This document shows, piece after piece, positions 1 to 10,006 of a stretch of 64,000 bases of DNA. Under the pieces are notes generated by a model. The model saw only the letters and a program-made list of their open reading frames with translations. It was not told where the DNA came from and did no database searches. The translations under genes were made by a program, and so were the position numbers. The DNA is from Allacma fusca. Taxonomy: Eukaryota; Arthropoda; Collembola; Symphypleona; Sminthuridae. Each line of letters opens with the position of its first letter. Position 1 is the stretch's first letter. The stretch covers positions 1,302,001 through 1,366,000 of the forward strand of contig OX359246.1 in the NCBI GenBank assembly GCA_947179485.1, written 5' to 3'.

Positions 1-1
1 A

Positions 2-457
2 GCTCAAGTAGATATGAAACTTAAAGGTTCATCTTCGTTGCCTAGCAAAGTTGCTAAATCTCAGGCTTCCAAACGTGAAAATGGCTGTTGTGCAAGTCAC
101 AATTTACCAAATTATTCAAAACCTATTGCCTGGGAGACAAAGCGTAGACGCACGTCATCATTTGGCAGTCAAACATTTCATTCGATTCCCATAACGTTAC
201 GTATTCAAAGCACTCCCATTGAAGGACATGTTTATCCACGCATATATTTGGAAGAGGGTTGGGTAGTATATGTGGGTGGAGTACATGGGGGCATCGGGGA
301 TTCCCATTTAAATATACGAAACGAAAGGTTGAAGCTCAAGGGAGATCTTGTAGACAGTGGATCTCCATATTTTGGAGTTTCAATACCAATGGGTATGGTA
401 TGCTCACTTTCAGAGGGATTGAATCAGTTGGCAACATACAGTAGCTACAACCAGTAG
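2..457 (+). CDS. Unidentified Polinton protein, C-terminal part (cut by window edge)
   Basis: The frame is open from base 2, so the true start lies left of the window; the first in-window ATG is at 14. About 151 residues are visible before a TAG at 455-457. The end of the protein is rich in Gly and beta-prone residues (VYVGGVHGGIGDSHLNI near the middle) with no transmembrane segment or cysteine motif. It lies 58 bp upstream of the next same-strand gene, in an element that also carries a packaging ATPase and family B polymerase, so a virion structural protein is possible, but I do not recognise the family. Confidence 0.45.
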   Translation, partial: AQVDMKLKGSSSLPSKVAKSQASKRENGCCASHNLPNYSKPIAWETKRRRTSSFGSQTFHSIPITLRIQSTPIEGHVYPRIYLEEGWVVYVGGVHGGIGDSHLNIRNERLKLKGDLVDSGSPYFGVSIPMGMVCSLSEGLNQLATYSSYNQ

Positions 458-515
458 GACTCTTCATTTCTTTCTTTCGTCTTAATTTTGTCTCATTATT
501 ATTTTCAATTCAAAT

Positions 516-1347
516 ATGATTGGAAATTCAGCTTTTCGTGCCCCTGTAATGGAAATTGTACACAGTTTGAAGCGGAAAAATCAAGTATTGGGTAAGTAGA
601 TTCATATATTTTAGTGGTAACGTTTGAGTATACACATGTAGTTTTTGTTGTTGTTGTTGTTGTTGAGGGTTTTACATATCTCGTATTGACAAAAGTTATC
701 ACATAAAATATCTGTTTCTACTTATAGGTTCAAAGTCTGGAGATATGGCTTCAAGTATCCCTTATCGTCGTGTTGCTCGCAGTACAGATTTGTTGGCGAT
801 GGACAAGGTTAACACGGATAATTCGGTTAACGATGAACATAGAAGACCAATCCCGATTGATGCTCCATCAGCAACCAGCGACGTTGCCGAATTTGTTTTA
901 AATCCTGGGACTAACCTGAATGGTGCTAGTGCTGCTGCTGTTGATGATGTCACCACCGATATGGCTGCTACTACCGAGTTCAAACGTATTGGAGATGAAA
1001 ATGAGGCAAACAGTACTAGTGACAACACTGCTGCTGTTCCTGCTGCTGGTGATCCATCTGCTAATCCCGCGATTGTTGCTGCTCCTGCGCTTAACCAGAA
1101 ATTGTTGACATGTTACTATCGTACTATCCCATATGAGGGAAACGATTTAACTTTTATCTACGTTAAACGTATGGGCAAGACTGTCAATATGAACATTAAC
1201 AGAATTCCCTGGTTGATACAGAGATTAGCTTATTATTACAGTCTCTAAGGGGACAATATGCAGGCTATGGGTCAGGCACTTGAAAACTGTATTAACATGT
1301 ATGCAAATGTGGCATACGACGATGATGAAAATGAACTTGATATTTGA
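516..1347 (+). pseudogene. Unidentified Ala-rich Polinton protein, two exons, premature stop
   Basis: Exon 1 runs 516-591 and ends in a strong GTAAGT donor. Exon 2 starts at 728 after TTATAG. The join is phase 1 and the frame continues without a break. An in-frame TAA at 1246-1248 ends the protein at 198 residues, but the same frame stays open for 32 more sensible codons, with an acidic tail (YDDDENELDI), to a TGA at 1345-1347. The TAA is therefore probably a nonsense mutation (one C-to-T change from CAA would make it). The middle is Ala/Asn/Asp-rich and low in complexity; the C-terminal 45 residues look folded (Tyr, Ile, Arg-rich). The intron contains a (GTT)n run. Function unknown; same strand and spacing as its neighbours in the element. 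Confidence 0.5.
646..666. repeat. (GTT)n microsatellite in an intron
   Basis: About seven GTT units lie inside the 592-727 intron. Similar (GTT/CAA) runs recur in this element at about 4070-4088, 8107-8140 and 9288-9302. Confidence 0.8.
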
Positions 1348-1597
1348 TTTTCCCACTTCCATGACAAGCACATTTTCCATGATGAATGTCATTCTTGAAT
1401 AAAATATGTTCGATAAAATTAACAAAATATCACACAGATCTTCTCAGAATTGTTTTAATTGAATAACTTGTCATTTACTTAACATGATCATCTGTAAATA
1501 TTTACATGGTAGATGCATAATAATCGCATTATTCTGGAGAGGGTAAGAATCTTGTCATATTACGGAAGGAATAGGGGTAAGGTGGGGGAAAGGAAAA

Positions 1598-1658
1598 GAG
1601 CCTGGCTGGACCCTTTTTTCCTACCCTCCCCTTCCTTTCCCATTATCCAGCCAGGCTC
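1598..1658. repeat. Perfect 13-bp inverted repeat (stem-loop) between two genes
   Basis: GAGCCTGGCTGGA at 1598-1610 is repeated exactly in inverted orientation at 1646-1658, with a 35-bp pyrimidine-rich loop. The flanking sequence is purine-rich on the left and pyrimidine-rich inside, so pairing could extend imperfectly outward. It sits in the 580-bp gap between two same-strand Polinton genes. The rest of the gap holds a (CTA)n run at about 1762-1792 and nothing else I can name. Confidence 0.7.
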
Positions 1659-1831
1659 CTGGGGGAGGATGGGCAGAGACAAAGCGCAGACGTGTAAATT
1701 AGACTGTTCTGAAAATTTTCCAGTCTGATCAAACTTTTTATTATTACTATTTTTCGTCTTGCTACTACGACTACTACTACTACTACTACTGTTGAGACTC
1801 TAATATACTTTTAATTTGACAGTGTTTTAAC

Positions 1832-3332
1832 ATGTCTCGAATTTTGTTCGGATATTATAAAGCTAGTAGTATTTACTACACAGGCCAACACATACGTTAT
1901 ATTTCTGACTTTTATGGGGTGAATCCGAAATTGTGGCAAGATTTTCAAAATACCCGACATTTGTACCAATATCGAAAACATGTTGATCAAGAGGTTGTAA
2001 GGCAGTCACCGGCAAAATATTTTGAGGAAATATCAAGTTATTTCCTTAGTGTTTTAGAAACTCCAGGCATATCAGCCATCATTCTACTCAACCAAAAAAA
2101 CGATCCAGATCTCCAACTGTTTCTATCCGTTTGCCCCGAAGGGAAATTCTTTCATGGAAGTTTACTTGCTCGTGTCAACTCAAAAAATGGAAGAAAAAAG
2201 CTAAAGTTTAAATCTGACCGGGAAGTTTTTGTGTTTATGGAAAGAGCCATCGACTTTATTTCATCAAAATGGATCTACTTTTCTGCATATTTATGTGAGT
2301 ATGACTGAAAGCATATTTATAAATGATACATATATCTGGCCATTCACCATGGGTTAGTTATTTGGAAATAATCTATTTACAATCATATTTGTATACGTAG
2401 CCGGCTTGGACAATCCCATCGACAACCGGTATTTGGATGATGTTTACCCGGGATGTCTTGACTTAGGGCCAAAATCGTGTTACTTTGACCGGATGAGGGA
2501 AACTGTTACACTAATGGAGATTGAAACTTGGCATGCCATGGATATTCTTACGAACAAGAGGTCCATATTACCCACAGACTTCCGTATTCATCGACAGTCA
2601 CGAGGGGGTCCATATGAGTCATTTTACTTCAATTGTCGTCCATGCAGATCAATGCCAATGGGTTCGGAGTTTGGAATACGGGAAGGTATCGAAAAACTAG
2701 CATTTATATTTCTAGACGATAAGTCTTATCAACTCGCACGAAATTTGAATCCGAATGTCACCAGATGTGCTGTCTTGAATCCACTGGTTGAATTGGTTAA
2801 AGATAAGGTTCGCCGGCCAATCACAGCTCACAACGAGGATCCCGACAAATTTTACCCACAGGATGACTTTGAAATGAATTCTAATTATTTCAAACGATTT
2901 TTTCAAGAGATATGGAATATTCTTGACGAAAAAATGTTTGATTTAAATTTTATTCAACAATTAGCAAAAGCCCATGGAGATAATAGTTGCGTTTTTGGTT
3001 ATAAATATCGTAATAAACGAGAGCTAAAACAACATTATTATCCAAACCTTCCATCTAACGATAGTTGTGATGAGGAGTCCGATGATGATAATGGAATCAA
3101 AGTCTTTCCGTCATATCCTTATAGAAAATATCATGATGATTACCAGACTATGATTGCCTACAATCCTGAAAAGGATAACAGGAATTTGGTAATGTACGAT
3201 CGTAAAATTTCGTTGCATCATAACCAATTGGTGTCAAACCAAATGAAATATAACCCATGTTGGTATTACCACAGACAAGACACGTCTGATGACGATGACA
3301 GTGATAAAGAGGAAGAATGTTTTTCGCTTTAA
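1832..3332 (+). CDS. Unidentified 464-residue Polinton protein, two exons
   Basis: Exon 1 (1832-2294) starts at an ATG and ends at a GTGAGT donor. Exon 2 starts at 2401 after ATACGTAG. The join is phase 1 and keeps the frame for a total of 464 residues, ending TAA at 3330-3332. The protein has no membrane segment. It carries many aromatic residues and ends in two acidic clusters (near CDEESDDDNG and DTSDDDDSDKEEE), each followed by Tyr/His-rich stretches. The stop abuts directly, with no spacer, the stop of the convergent ATPase gene on the other strand. Such tight convergence suggests one selected element rather than host sequence. It could be a capsid-associated or other viral-type protein; I cannot assign a family. 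Confidence 0.6.
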
Positions 3333-3986
3333 TCATTTCTTTACATATACTGTACATAGTTTGTCTGGAAAAACACATGATCTATATCTGTGAGAATATT
3401 TTTGCGTAGCACTTGTATCAATCACAACATATCCATGTGGTTTTGAAGTGGAATCCTTGTATGCAGATTCCAAAACTTCATCTCGTTTCCCAAAATTTAT
3501 TTGTCTTCCCAAAATGTTAATAAAAATTGAATCTTTTACAAATTTAAAGCATATGATGTATTTTGCATTTCTTGTTAGCACTGTTGCTCCTTTTTGGTAG
3601 AAATTCTGAAGAATTAGAATCACAAACATATTACGGTGATGGCTTTCACGGCAGAAAAGGTTTTCAACTTTTTTCCCCATTGTTGCTTCCGTCATTAAAT
3701 CGTCAATTATTACAAGTACTGGAATTGTGTTCCCTTCATCCACATCATATTCTAGTCCACGGACAAACTCGATTTTATTATTTGAATTATTTTGCATTTC
3801 TCCAAATAAAATCGGCTGGTATTCAGAATAACAGTATATTATTCTTTCCACCTTTGGATGAAATATTTCATTTCGTCTTTTAATTATTTCTAAGACTAGG
3901 ACTGATTTCCCAGATTGCGAAGGTCCGGCAATAATTAAATTACCCGGCACCTTTAGCTTATAATCAAACTCGTCGCCACTTGCCAT
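3333..3986 (-). CDS. FtsK/HerA-like (A32-type) DNA-packaging ATPase of a Polinton
   Basis: An intact 217-residue protein. The Walker A motif GPSQSGKS is at residues 21-28. A Walker B strand with tandem aspartates (VLVIIDDL) is at about 90-97. Downstream is the SHHRN...ILQN block around residues 114-128, which is typical of packaging ATPases in Polintons, adintoviruses and related double-stranded DNA elements. In those families the enzyme drives genome translocation into a capsid and is one of the hallmark genes beside polymerase and capsid proteins. The start ATG at 3986 is the only Met before the motif. Unlike the neighbouring polymerase, the frame is unbroken, so this is either recently active or by chance still intact. 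Its 3' end touches the stop of the convergent gene. Confidence 0.85.
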   Translation of the reverse strand: MASGDEFDYKLKVPGNLIIAGPSQSGKSVLVLEIIKRRNEIFHPKVERIIYCYSEYQPILFGEMQNNSNNKIEFVRGLEYDVDEGNTIPVLVIIDDLMTEATMGKKVENLFCRESHHRNMFVILILQNFYQKGATVLTRNAKYIICFKFVKDSIFINILGRQINFGKRDEVLESAYKDSTSKPHGYVVIDTSATQKYSHRYRSCVFPDKLCTVYVKK

Positions 3987-4180
3987 TTCGGTGAATGAAA
4001 ATAACTGTTTTAAATTATTTCAGTTTGTTCTGTCTTTATTCATTTAAATTTTCCACCAACAATTATCGTAACAACAACAACAACAACATGTTCTCATATT
4101 AGGACCTTCATAACACAACTGAATTATTAATAATAAAGAATTAACGTATTTACAGTATGGATACAATTTTATACAGGAGT

Positions 4181-7100
4181 TCATTCAAACATGGACGTAT
4201 CCCTATGACCAAATGACAAACTGTTGTATTTACTTATCCAATATTTTTTGGAATCAAAGCTACTTAACGCTGACTTGTTTAGTGTAATTGTGTACAATTC
4301 ATGTTTAAAACTGCGTATAGATGTCATTGGTATATCCCAAACTGATCCCTCTTCTAAAGACTTTGCAAACATTTCATAGTTCAATCTATTTTTAATTGCC
4401 CTCTTAACTATACCCTTAGCTCTGATATAGGATACATGATCATATTGTAAATCATCTAATCTAAGTAAGCAGTATAATTTCGGAGCTAAGAATACACCTT
4501 TAACCAAAATACTATTTGGCATTTCGTCTTTCATTAAACCCAATACTCCTTTTTGTTCATTCGTATATAATAATTCTTTCCTTTTGTCCTTACAATCTAC
4601 GTACACACTGAAATCAAATCTTTTGTCATTATATTCATAATAGTTCTTTCTCAAATCATCATACAAATCATGAGTTATAATTAAATATACAAATGAATCT
4701 GTGTCCATCATACATATTTGTGATTTAGGACCAGGGTAGTAGTTTTTTGTAAATTCATATTGAAATTCATACATGTGTGCTTTAGATATATCAAGCACGG
4801 CACTCCCTGATGCTATCATTGAATCCATCAAAATGGACATTTTTTTCAAGTAAAAAATTACCATGTCACCATTGAATATTATTTCCATGCTATCTAATGT
4901 GGGCTTGTTTGCCCATTTTTTACATTCTTTCCCACTTCTTGCAAATCTGCTATTCTTTTGTTTCCTCTTATCCATACACATTCTACCATAGCACACATTT
5001 GGAATTAACTTCATTAATACCTTCACATATGCAGACTTTGCCTGTGAGCGTCGTAAAGCGCAGTATTCTACAAATGGTTTCATCCACTGTTTTTGTTGAA
5101 ACGACAAAATCCTATGCACTTTTGTTATCTGAATTCCTAATTTCAAATATACTTTCAAAATTCTATAGTGCAAGACATACTTGGTTTTTGGGAGTAATGA
5201 ACAAATTAATTTTTGTGTTTTTAATTGATTACCAGCAAATCCAAGTCTTTGGAATTGCTCTTGAGAGTGTAGGGAAAGTTTTTCAAAATCAATTTGTTCT
5301 TTTTCTGGACCGGGTGGGAATTCATTCAAATAATCGTGTAATTCAGGGGGTACAAAAAAGTCTATCTCGAAAAAATAGCCCCTGGAATCATCGTCCCCCA
5401 TGGACATTATCCAATCAATAATTTCAGGAATTGTCTTGTTCATCCAATCAGCTTGCCTAACCCATTCATAACCTCCGTATGGTAAGCTTTGAGACATGGC
5501 AAACCCATAAAGATTTGTCATATCCCAATATTGCATGTAACTGTGTGTCTTATCTGGACAATACTGAGCACCCATATATGGATTATTGACTTCTGCCTTC
5601 TTTAGACATGTAAGTGTTATTCCACCACGTATAGATTTTTCGATAAAAAGAAACTGTTCCCGATCTTGAATAAGATCGAATTCTGTTTTACTCATTAATA
5701 TACTGGCGTCTTTACTCATACCCGGCAAGCTTATGTAATGTGCCGGGTCAACATTAAAAGCTTGAATTGTTGTCCGTCAAAATTGTTGAAATACATCACA
5801 TAATAATTCAACATCTGAAAGTACGTATAAATCGTGAAACTCTCCCATTGATTAAATATTAAATGCATTCCAAACTTTTATTGCATGCCTATAATTATGC
5901 TCGCTAATAGCTTGATCCTGCAATGCAGAGTAAAAATATTCCCTAGGTGGAAGATGGGTTTCGTGGAACTTGGAAAAATCACTCATGTATTCGTATGGAT
6001 AGTATTGCTTCTTAAATAAAAGTTCAATTGATTCATCCAAAAATTCTCTAAACAGTTCTTTAACTGTTGTAAATATTTCGGTACCATCTTTTCGAGCTGT
6101 CTCCACTATATTTTCCAATGAGTCTGGAAGAAATTTGAGAGAATCCACAAATCTTATGACATAATTCTTTTTTGTTGTCATGGAAATACTCATGTGTTTT
6201 TCATGAGTGAGTGGAATTGAATTAACGCTTTTTATATCCTCGTTGTTAGAGCTAATACCTTTCAAAATAAACAGAATCGTATAAGAGATTGTGAAAAAAT
6301 ACAGGTATTGTTAATCGAATCCTTGCATTAATATTACAATCATTGTGAGCAAAACCTACCACTTGATTTGTTATGTGGTCATGATGAATAATTTTAGTCT
6401 CGTCATACCTAAACGTCTTCTTACAAAAACAACAATTTATTGTTCTATCTTTAAGTTCTTCCTGTTCGGGTGTCAAAATGAGAACGTTTTTATTCCTTAG
6501 TTGATATTCTTTAATCTCCTCAAAATATTTATCTGTATGCTGAATTATACTTTCAATGAATCTCTCATGAGCGTCCTCTCCTCGGTATCTTTCCGAATAT
6601 AATATTTCCCCCGAGTGACGTTTAATTATATAAGCATAACCACAGGGTAAATGTTGGGAAACCTTTGTTGTGTTCTCTTGATGATCAAATACACAATCAA
6701 TATCTGAGCAAGTTGTTATTTCAGGACATGATTCTTGTTGGATTGGTCTAAGAATTGATTCGAAATCTGCATAAACTATAAACCATTGCGTTAATGTTCG
6801 GTTAAAATCCATAAACCTGTATTTTCTTTTCATAGGAAAACGTGTAATTTGTGGTTTATAGACTATGCATATTTCTCTATGCCTAGCTAAGGTATCTGGG
6901 GTTACAAATCTGCCAAGACATGAATAGCAAAAAAAATTTGTCCCTTTCCTTGTTCATTAACAAGTCGTGACAAACCGCTTGTTGGGTTTTCTAAACTCTG
7001 TTTAAGTAACACATAATGACTCTCATTATTTTCTGTTACTAGGAGTAAATCAATATGTTTTTCAGCTGTTACATTACTACTTACGTACAAAGGATACACA

Positions 7101-8250
7101 TTTCCTTTTTTTCGCTCATGTCCGCCCTTAGTTTTGTATTTGGCTCCATTTTCCTCATAACCAATTACGTTGATTGAAATAATATCAACCATGTTGAAAT
7201 AATTGGAATACGTGGATTGAAATAATTGATTGAAATACTTGGATTATGCTTCTCAAATCGTGGGATATCTTTAACCTTAACAGGATATTTTAAGAATGAA
7301 TGATTAATTTTATGGGCTGTGTCTATGTATGACTCTGGTTTTGACGCCCTACTTCTTTTTGTCTGACTGCCTCTATATAGTGGATTCAACTCAGCTAAAA
7401 CAGAGTATAACAAACATTTTTTATCATTTTCATTCTCAACATTAACCACACAATTCTTTCCCTTCAGTCCTTCTGGTGTAGGAAAATATGTACTATTACC
7501 ACCACTTAGAGGATTGAAAGGAACAGTTGTAAATGAAAATTCCGAAATATTGACTACGTTCCAATTACTACTCCTTGTTGTCATTGTTGCTACATCGTCT
7601 GACATTTTTTTACACATGAATTCGATAGTAGCATTTATCATACATATATCTAACACCTTGTGACACATGGAATTAATAAAAAATGTTTCTTGAACTGTTT
7701 CCTCAAAAGTCTGCTTTTCCATTAATACCTTTGCATGAGCAAAAAAAGTACTACTCTTTTTTTCCTTTAAAATCTCTGCCATTGCTTTTTTCAAAATTCC
7801 TCGTATAGCAACAAAAAGACCGTCAATTGACATAAATGTATGATTACTCATTGATAGTAAGTACTCCTTGCATGTATCAAAAGCATTAGCTTTCATAATA
7901 AATCTTAATCCTAAGTTATTATTTTCATTAGTATTTAAACTACCGCCAGATTGGATATTGTGTGCATCACTTGCATAGTAGAGATGTCTATGCACATTGA
8001 AATTATGTACGTCCAAATCTGCACGGGAAGTAAAATGAATTGTACATATAGGGCAGAGTCGATCTCGATATGACTGGATTGTCAGCCTCAGTTCCTCTTC
8101 ATCATGTTGTTGTTGTTCTTGTTGTTGTTGTTGTTGCTGCTGCGACACATTCCCTTCATCAACTTCCTCATTTTGATCAGCTTCGTCTATAATATGAAAA
8201 CAAATGATAACACATATGTGCATATGTCGACAGAAGCAACATTTATGCAA
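4181..8250 (-). pseudogene. Protein-primed family B DNA polymerase (Polinton pPolB), multiply broken
   Basis: Reading right to left: a poly-Gln run (about 8107-8140), a C2H2 zinc finger (CPIC...H...H), a conserved N-terminal domain, a second Cys/His finger (about 6845-6930), the 3'-5' exonuclease domain (VYADFESIL, Exo I, about 6755-6785; an FFHN block, Exo II, about 6265-6280), then the polymerase domain with motif A (DMTNLYG, about 5524), motif B (K...NVCYG, about 5011-4985) and motif C (DTDS, about 4705). Breaks: a 56-bp insertion bounded by an 11-bp direct repeat (7170-7180 and 7226-7236); a frameshift in an A8 run (6929-6936); a frameshift near 6255-6270; in-frame stops at 5852-5854 (TAA) and 5777-5779 (TGA). 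All catalytic motifs survive, but no full-length enzyme can be made. Polymerases of this type prime replication from a terminal protein. Confidence 0.9.
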
Positions 8251-8259
8251 AACTCATGT

Positions 8260-9672
8260 CTATAAAAGTACAATAGATATTACGTAATTGCTCTCCTGGT
8301 CTGAGCTGATAATTACCAATGGTGTTTTCCTCATTCGCTTCACTTTCAAAGTAGACATTACGTTCTCCCCGATGGAGGACCTCTTGTCCGAGAACATCTC
8401 CCGGTTCTTTGAATCCTGGTTCTCCACCTTGTCTACATCTCCCATGCCCGAATCCTGGAGGTGTGATTCGAATTCGTTTGAAATCCCCTCCATGTTCTGC
8501 ACTAAATCGTTGTTGGGTCCTGCCGGTGTCAGTTCCAGTTGAATTGGGGCATTCTGATACAATTCCGGTTCCATTGACATTTGATGCTCTTGTCGCTGCC
8601 CTGTTGGCTCTATATTCCCAAAAGCTGCATCCGGGCTGTTCATTGTCAGTTCCATATGGTCTCTTGTCATTATTTCCGGAGGAGGAAGAGTCTCGTGGCG
8701 AATCTCTAAAAAATTAGAGCTAGTTGAGTTGCGTTGAAAATCACCATTATTGGCATTATCTACGCGAAAGACAAAATTTTTTGCATAATTGATAATATTA
8801 TCCACTTCGTTCTAGTTTATTTTAACAAAATGCACTGTGAATACTAGTTTTTACCATCTGGCTATGTCATCCTGATCCCAGGAGCATTTCGCAATAGCGA
8901 TTGATTACATTCCAGTCCAAAATGATAATCTGACTCATTGTCAGCTCTAGATGGATCATTGGCCAAACCATCAGTCACGTTCCCTACATTACATTATTAT
9001 CAATTATATACTTGCATGAATCACTATATCTAATCTAATATAAGGCAAGTGAAATAGGAGATCGTATGTAATTATTTACTTACGCAAGACTGCAATGTTC
9101 CCACACTCTCCTTCTGCAATATGAGCTGCATTCTCAATACCATCAACATTATCACCGTCATTGTCCCCATCGTCCGCGTTCAAGAATTCGTTCTGTCCTT
9201 CTGAAACTATTAAGTCCATTTGAATTAATAATTTAATATTTAGCAAGTAAATAATATTTAAAACCTCATGTAACTACATCAACGCCAAAACAACAACAAC
9301 AATAATAATAATTAATTTCTTACCTGATGTGGTATCTCCACTCGCACTAATTGACTCAACGGGGTTTTCCATTCCATTTTCATTTTCCTGCTCCAATGCC
9401 ATATCCGCATCAGTGTTCGCACGGACCATCTCCAATTCTGATTCTAAAATAAGTAAAATGACTAATTTAAAAACAATTGTCTCGTAAATTAATTCTGTTG
9501 GAAACATGATTCATTCACAAAAGAAATACTCTAAACAATAAATGTATTTCTAGTATTCTTAATTACCTATGAATGGTTCCCGTCCAAAAATTGCTGCCCA
9601 GTCCGTGTGAAATTGGTCATTATGATTGTCCAAGTTATCATATCCCTTTCCACAAACAGTGCACACTTCCAT
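8260..9672 (-). CDS. Zinc-finger and acidic leader exons upstream of the polymerase (five exons)
   Basis: Exons on the minus strand: 9672-9567, 9443-9324, 9206-9084, 8983-8855, then about 8800-8260. The first begins at ATG 9672 and encodes a finger-like CTVCGKGYDNLDNHNDQFH. Exons 1-4 all join in phase 1 at good AG/GT sites and encode acidic, Asn/Glu-rich linker. Exon 4 has an in-frame TAG at 8862-8864. Entry into exon 5 works in phase 1 if the acceptor is the AAG just before GTGGAT. I could not find an exit donor that joins exon 5 to the polymerase frame. This may be the polymerase's N-terminal extension or a separate gene lying head-to-tail with it. It diverges from the plus-strand gene at 10007 across a 334-bp shared upstream region. 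Confidence 0.55.
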
Positions 9673-10006
9673 TTTACAATAAACAACCACTTTGCAGTTT
9701 CCAATTAAAGCCAACTAATTACTCGGTCGGATCCTTACAAAAGACCTGGGGTAAATTACTCACTGGATTATCACTCATGAACTGTAACCAAACGACTGAG
9801 CTGTTTTTTCTTTACTTGCCATACTGTCCAATATCGATGTGCAATAAATGGTTTCATATTTCAAAAATGCGTTCTCAAGACGAACGATCTTATCCCTACC
9901 ATAATTCCTTTTCTCTTCACTAGCCTTTACTCATTCCTTTTATTTTTACCTCCATTACAACACCATCCACTATTTTCAACTCAAATTAAACTCCAAGTCT
10001 ATCACC

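Noticed and set aside
762..1028. Minus-strand frame opposite the Ala-rich gene
   Set aside because: A shadow of codon bias on the plus strand; no splice or family support.
1513..1728. 71-codon frame over the 1598-1658 inverted repeat
   Set aside because: Its content is the purine/pyrimidine-rich stem-loop; no coding signal.
4897..5421. 174-codon plus-strand frame within the polymerase
   Set aside because: Antisense to conserved polymerase sequence carrying motif B.
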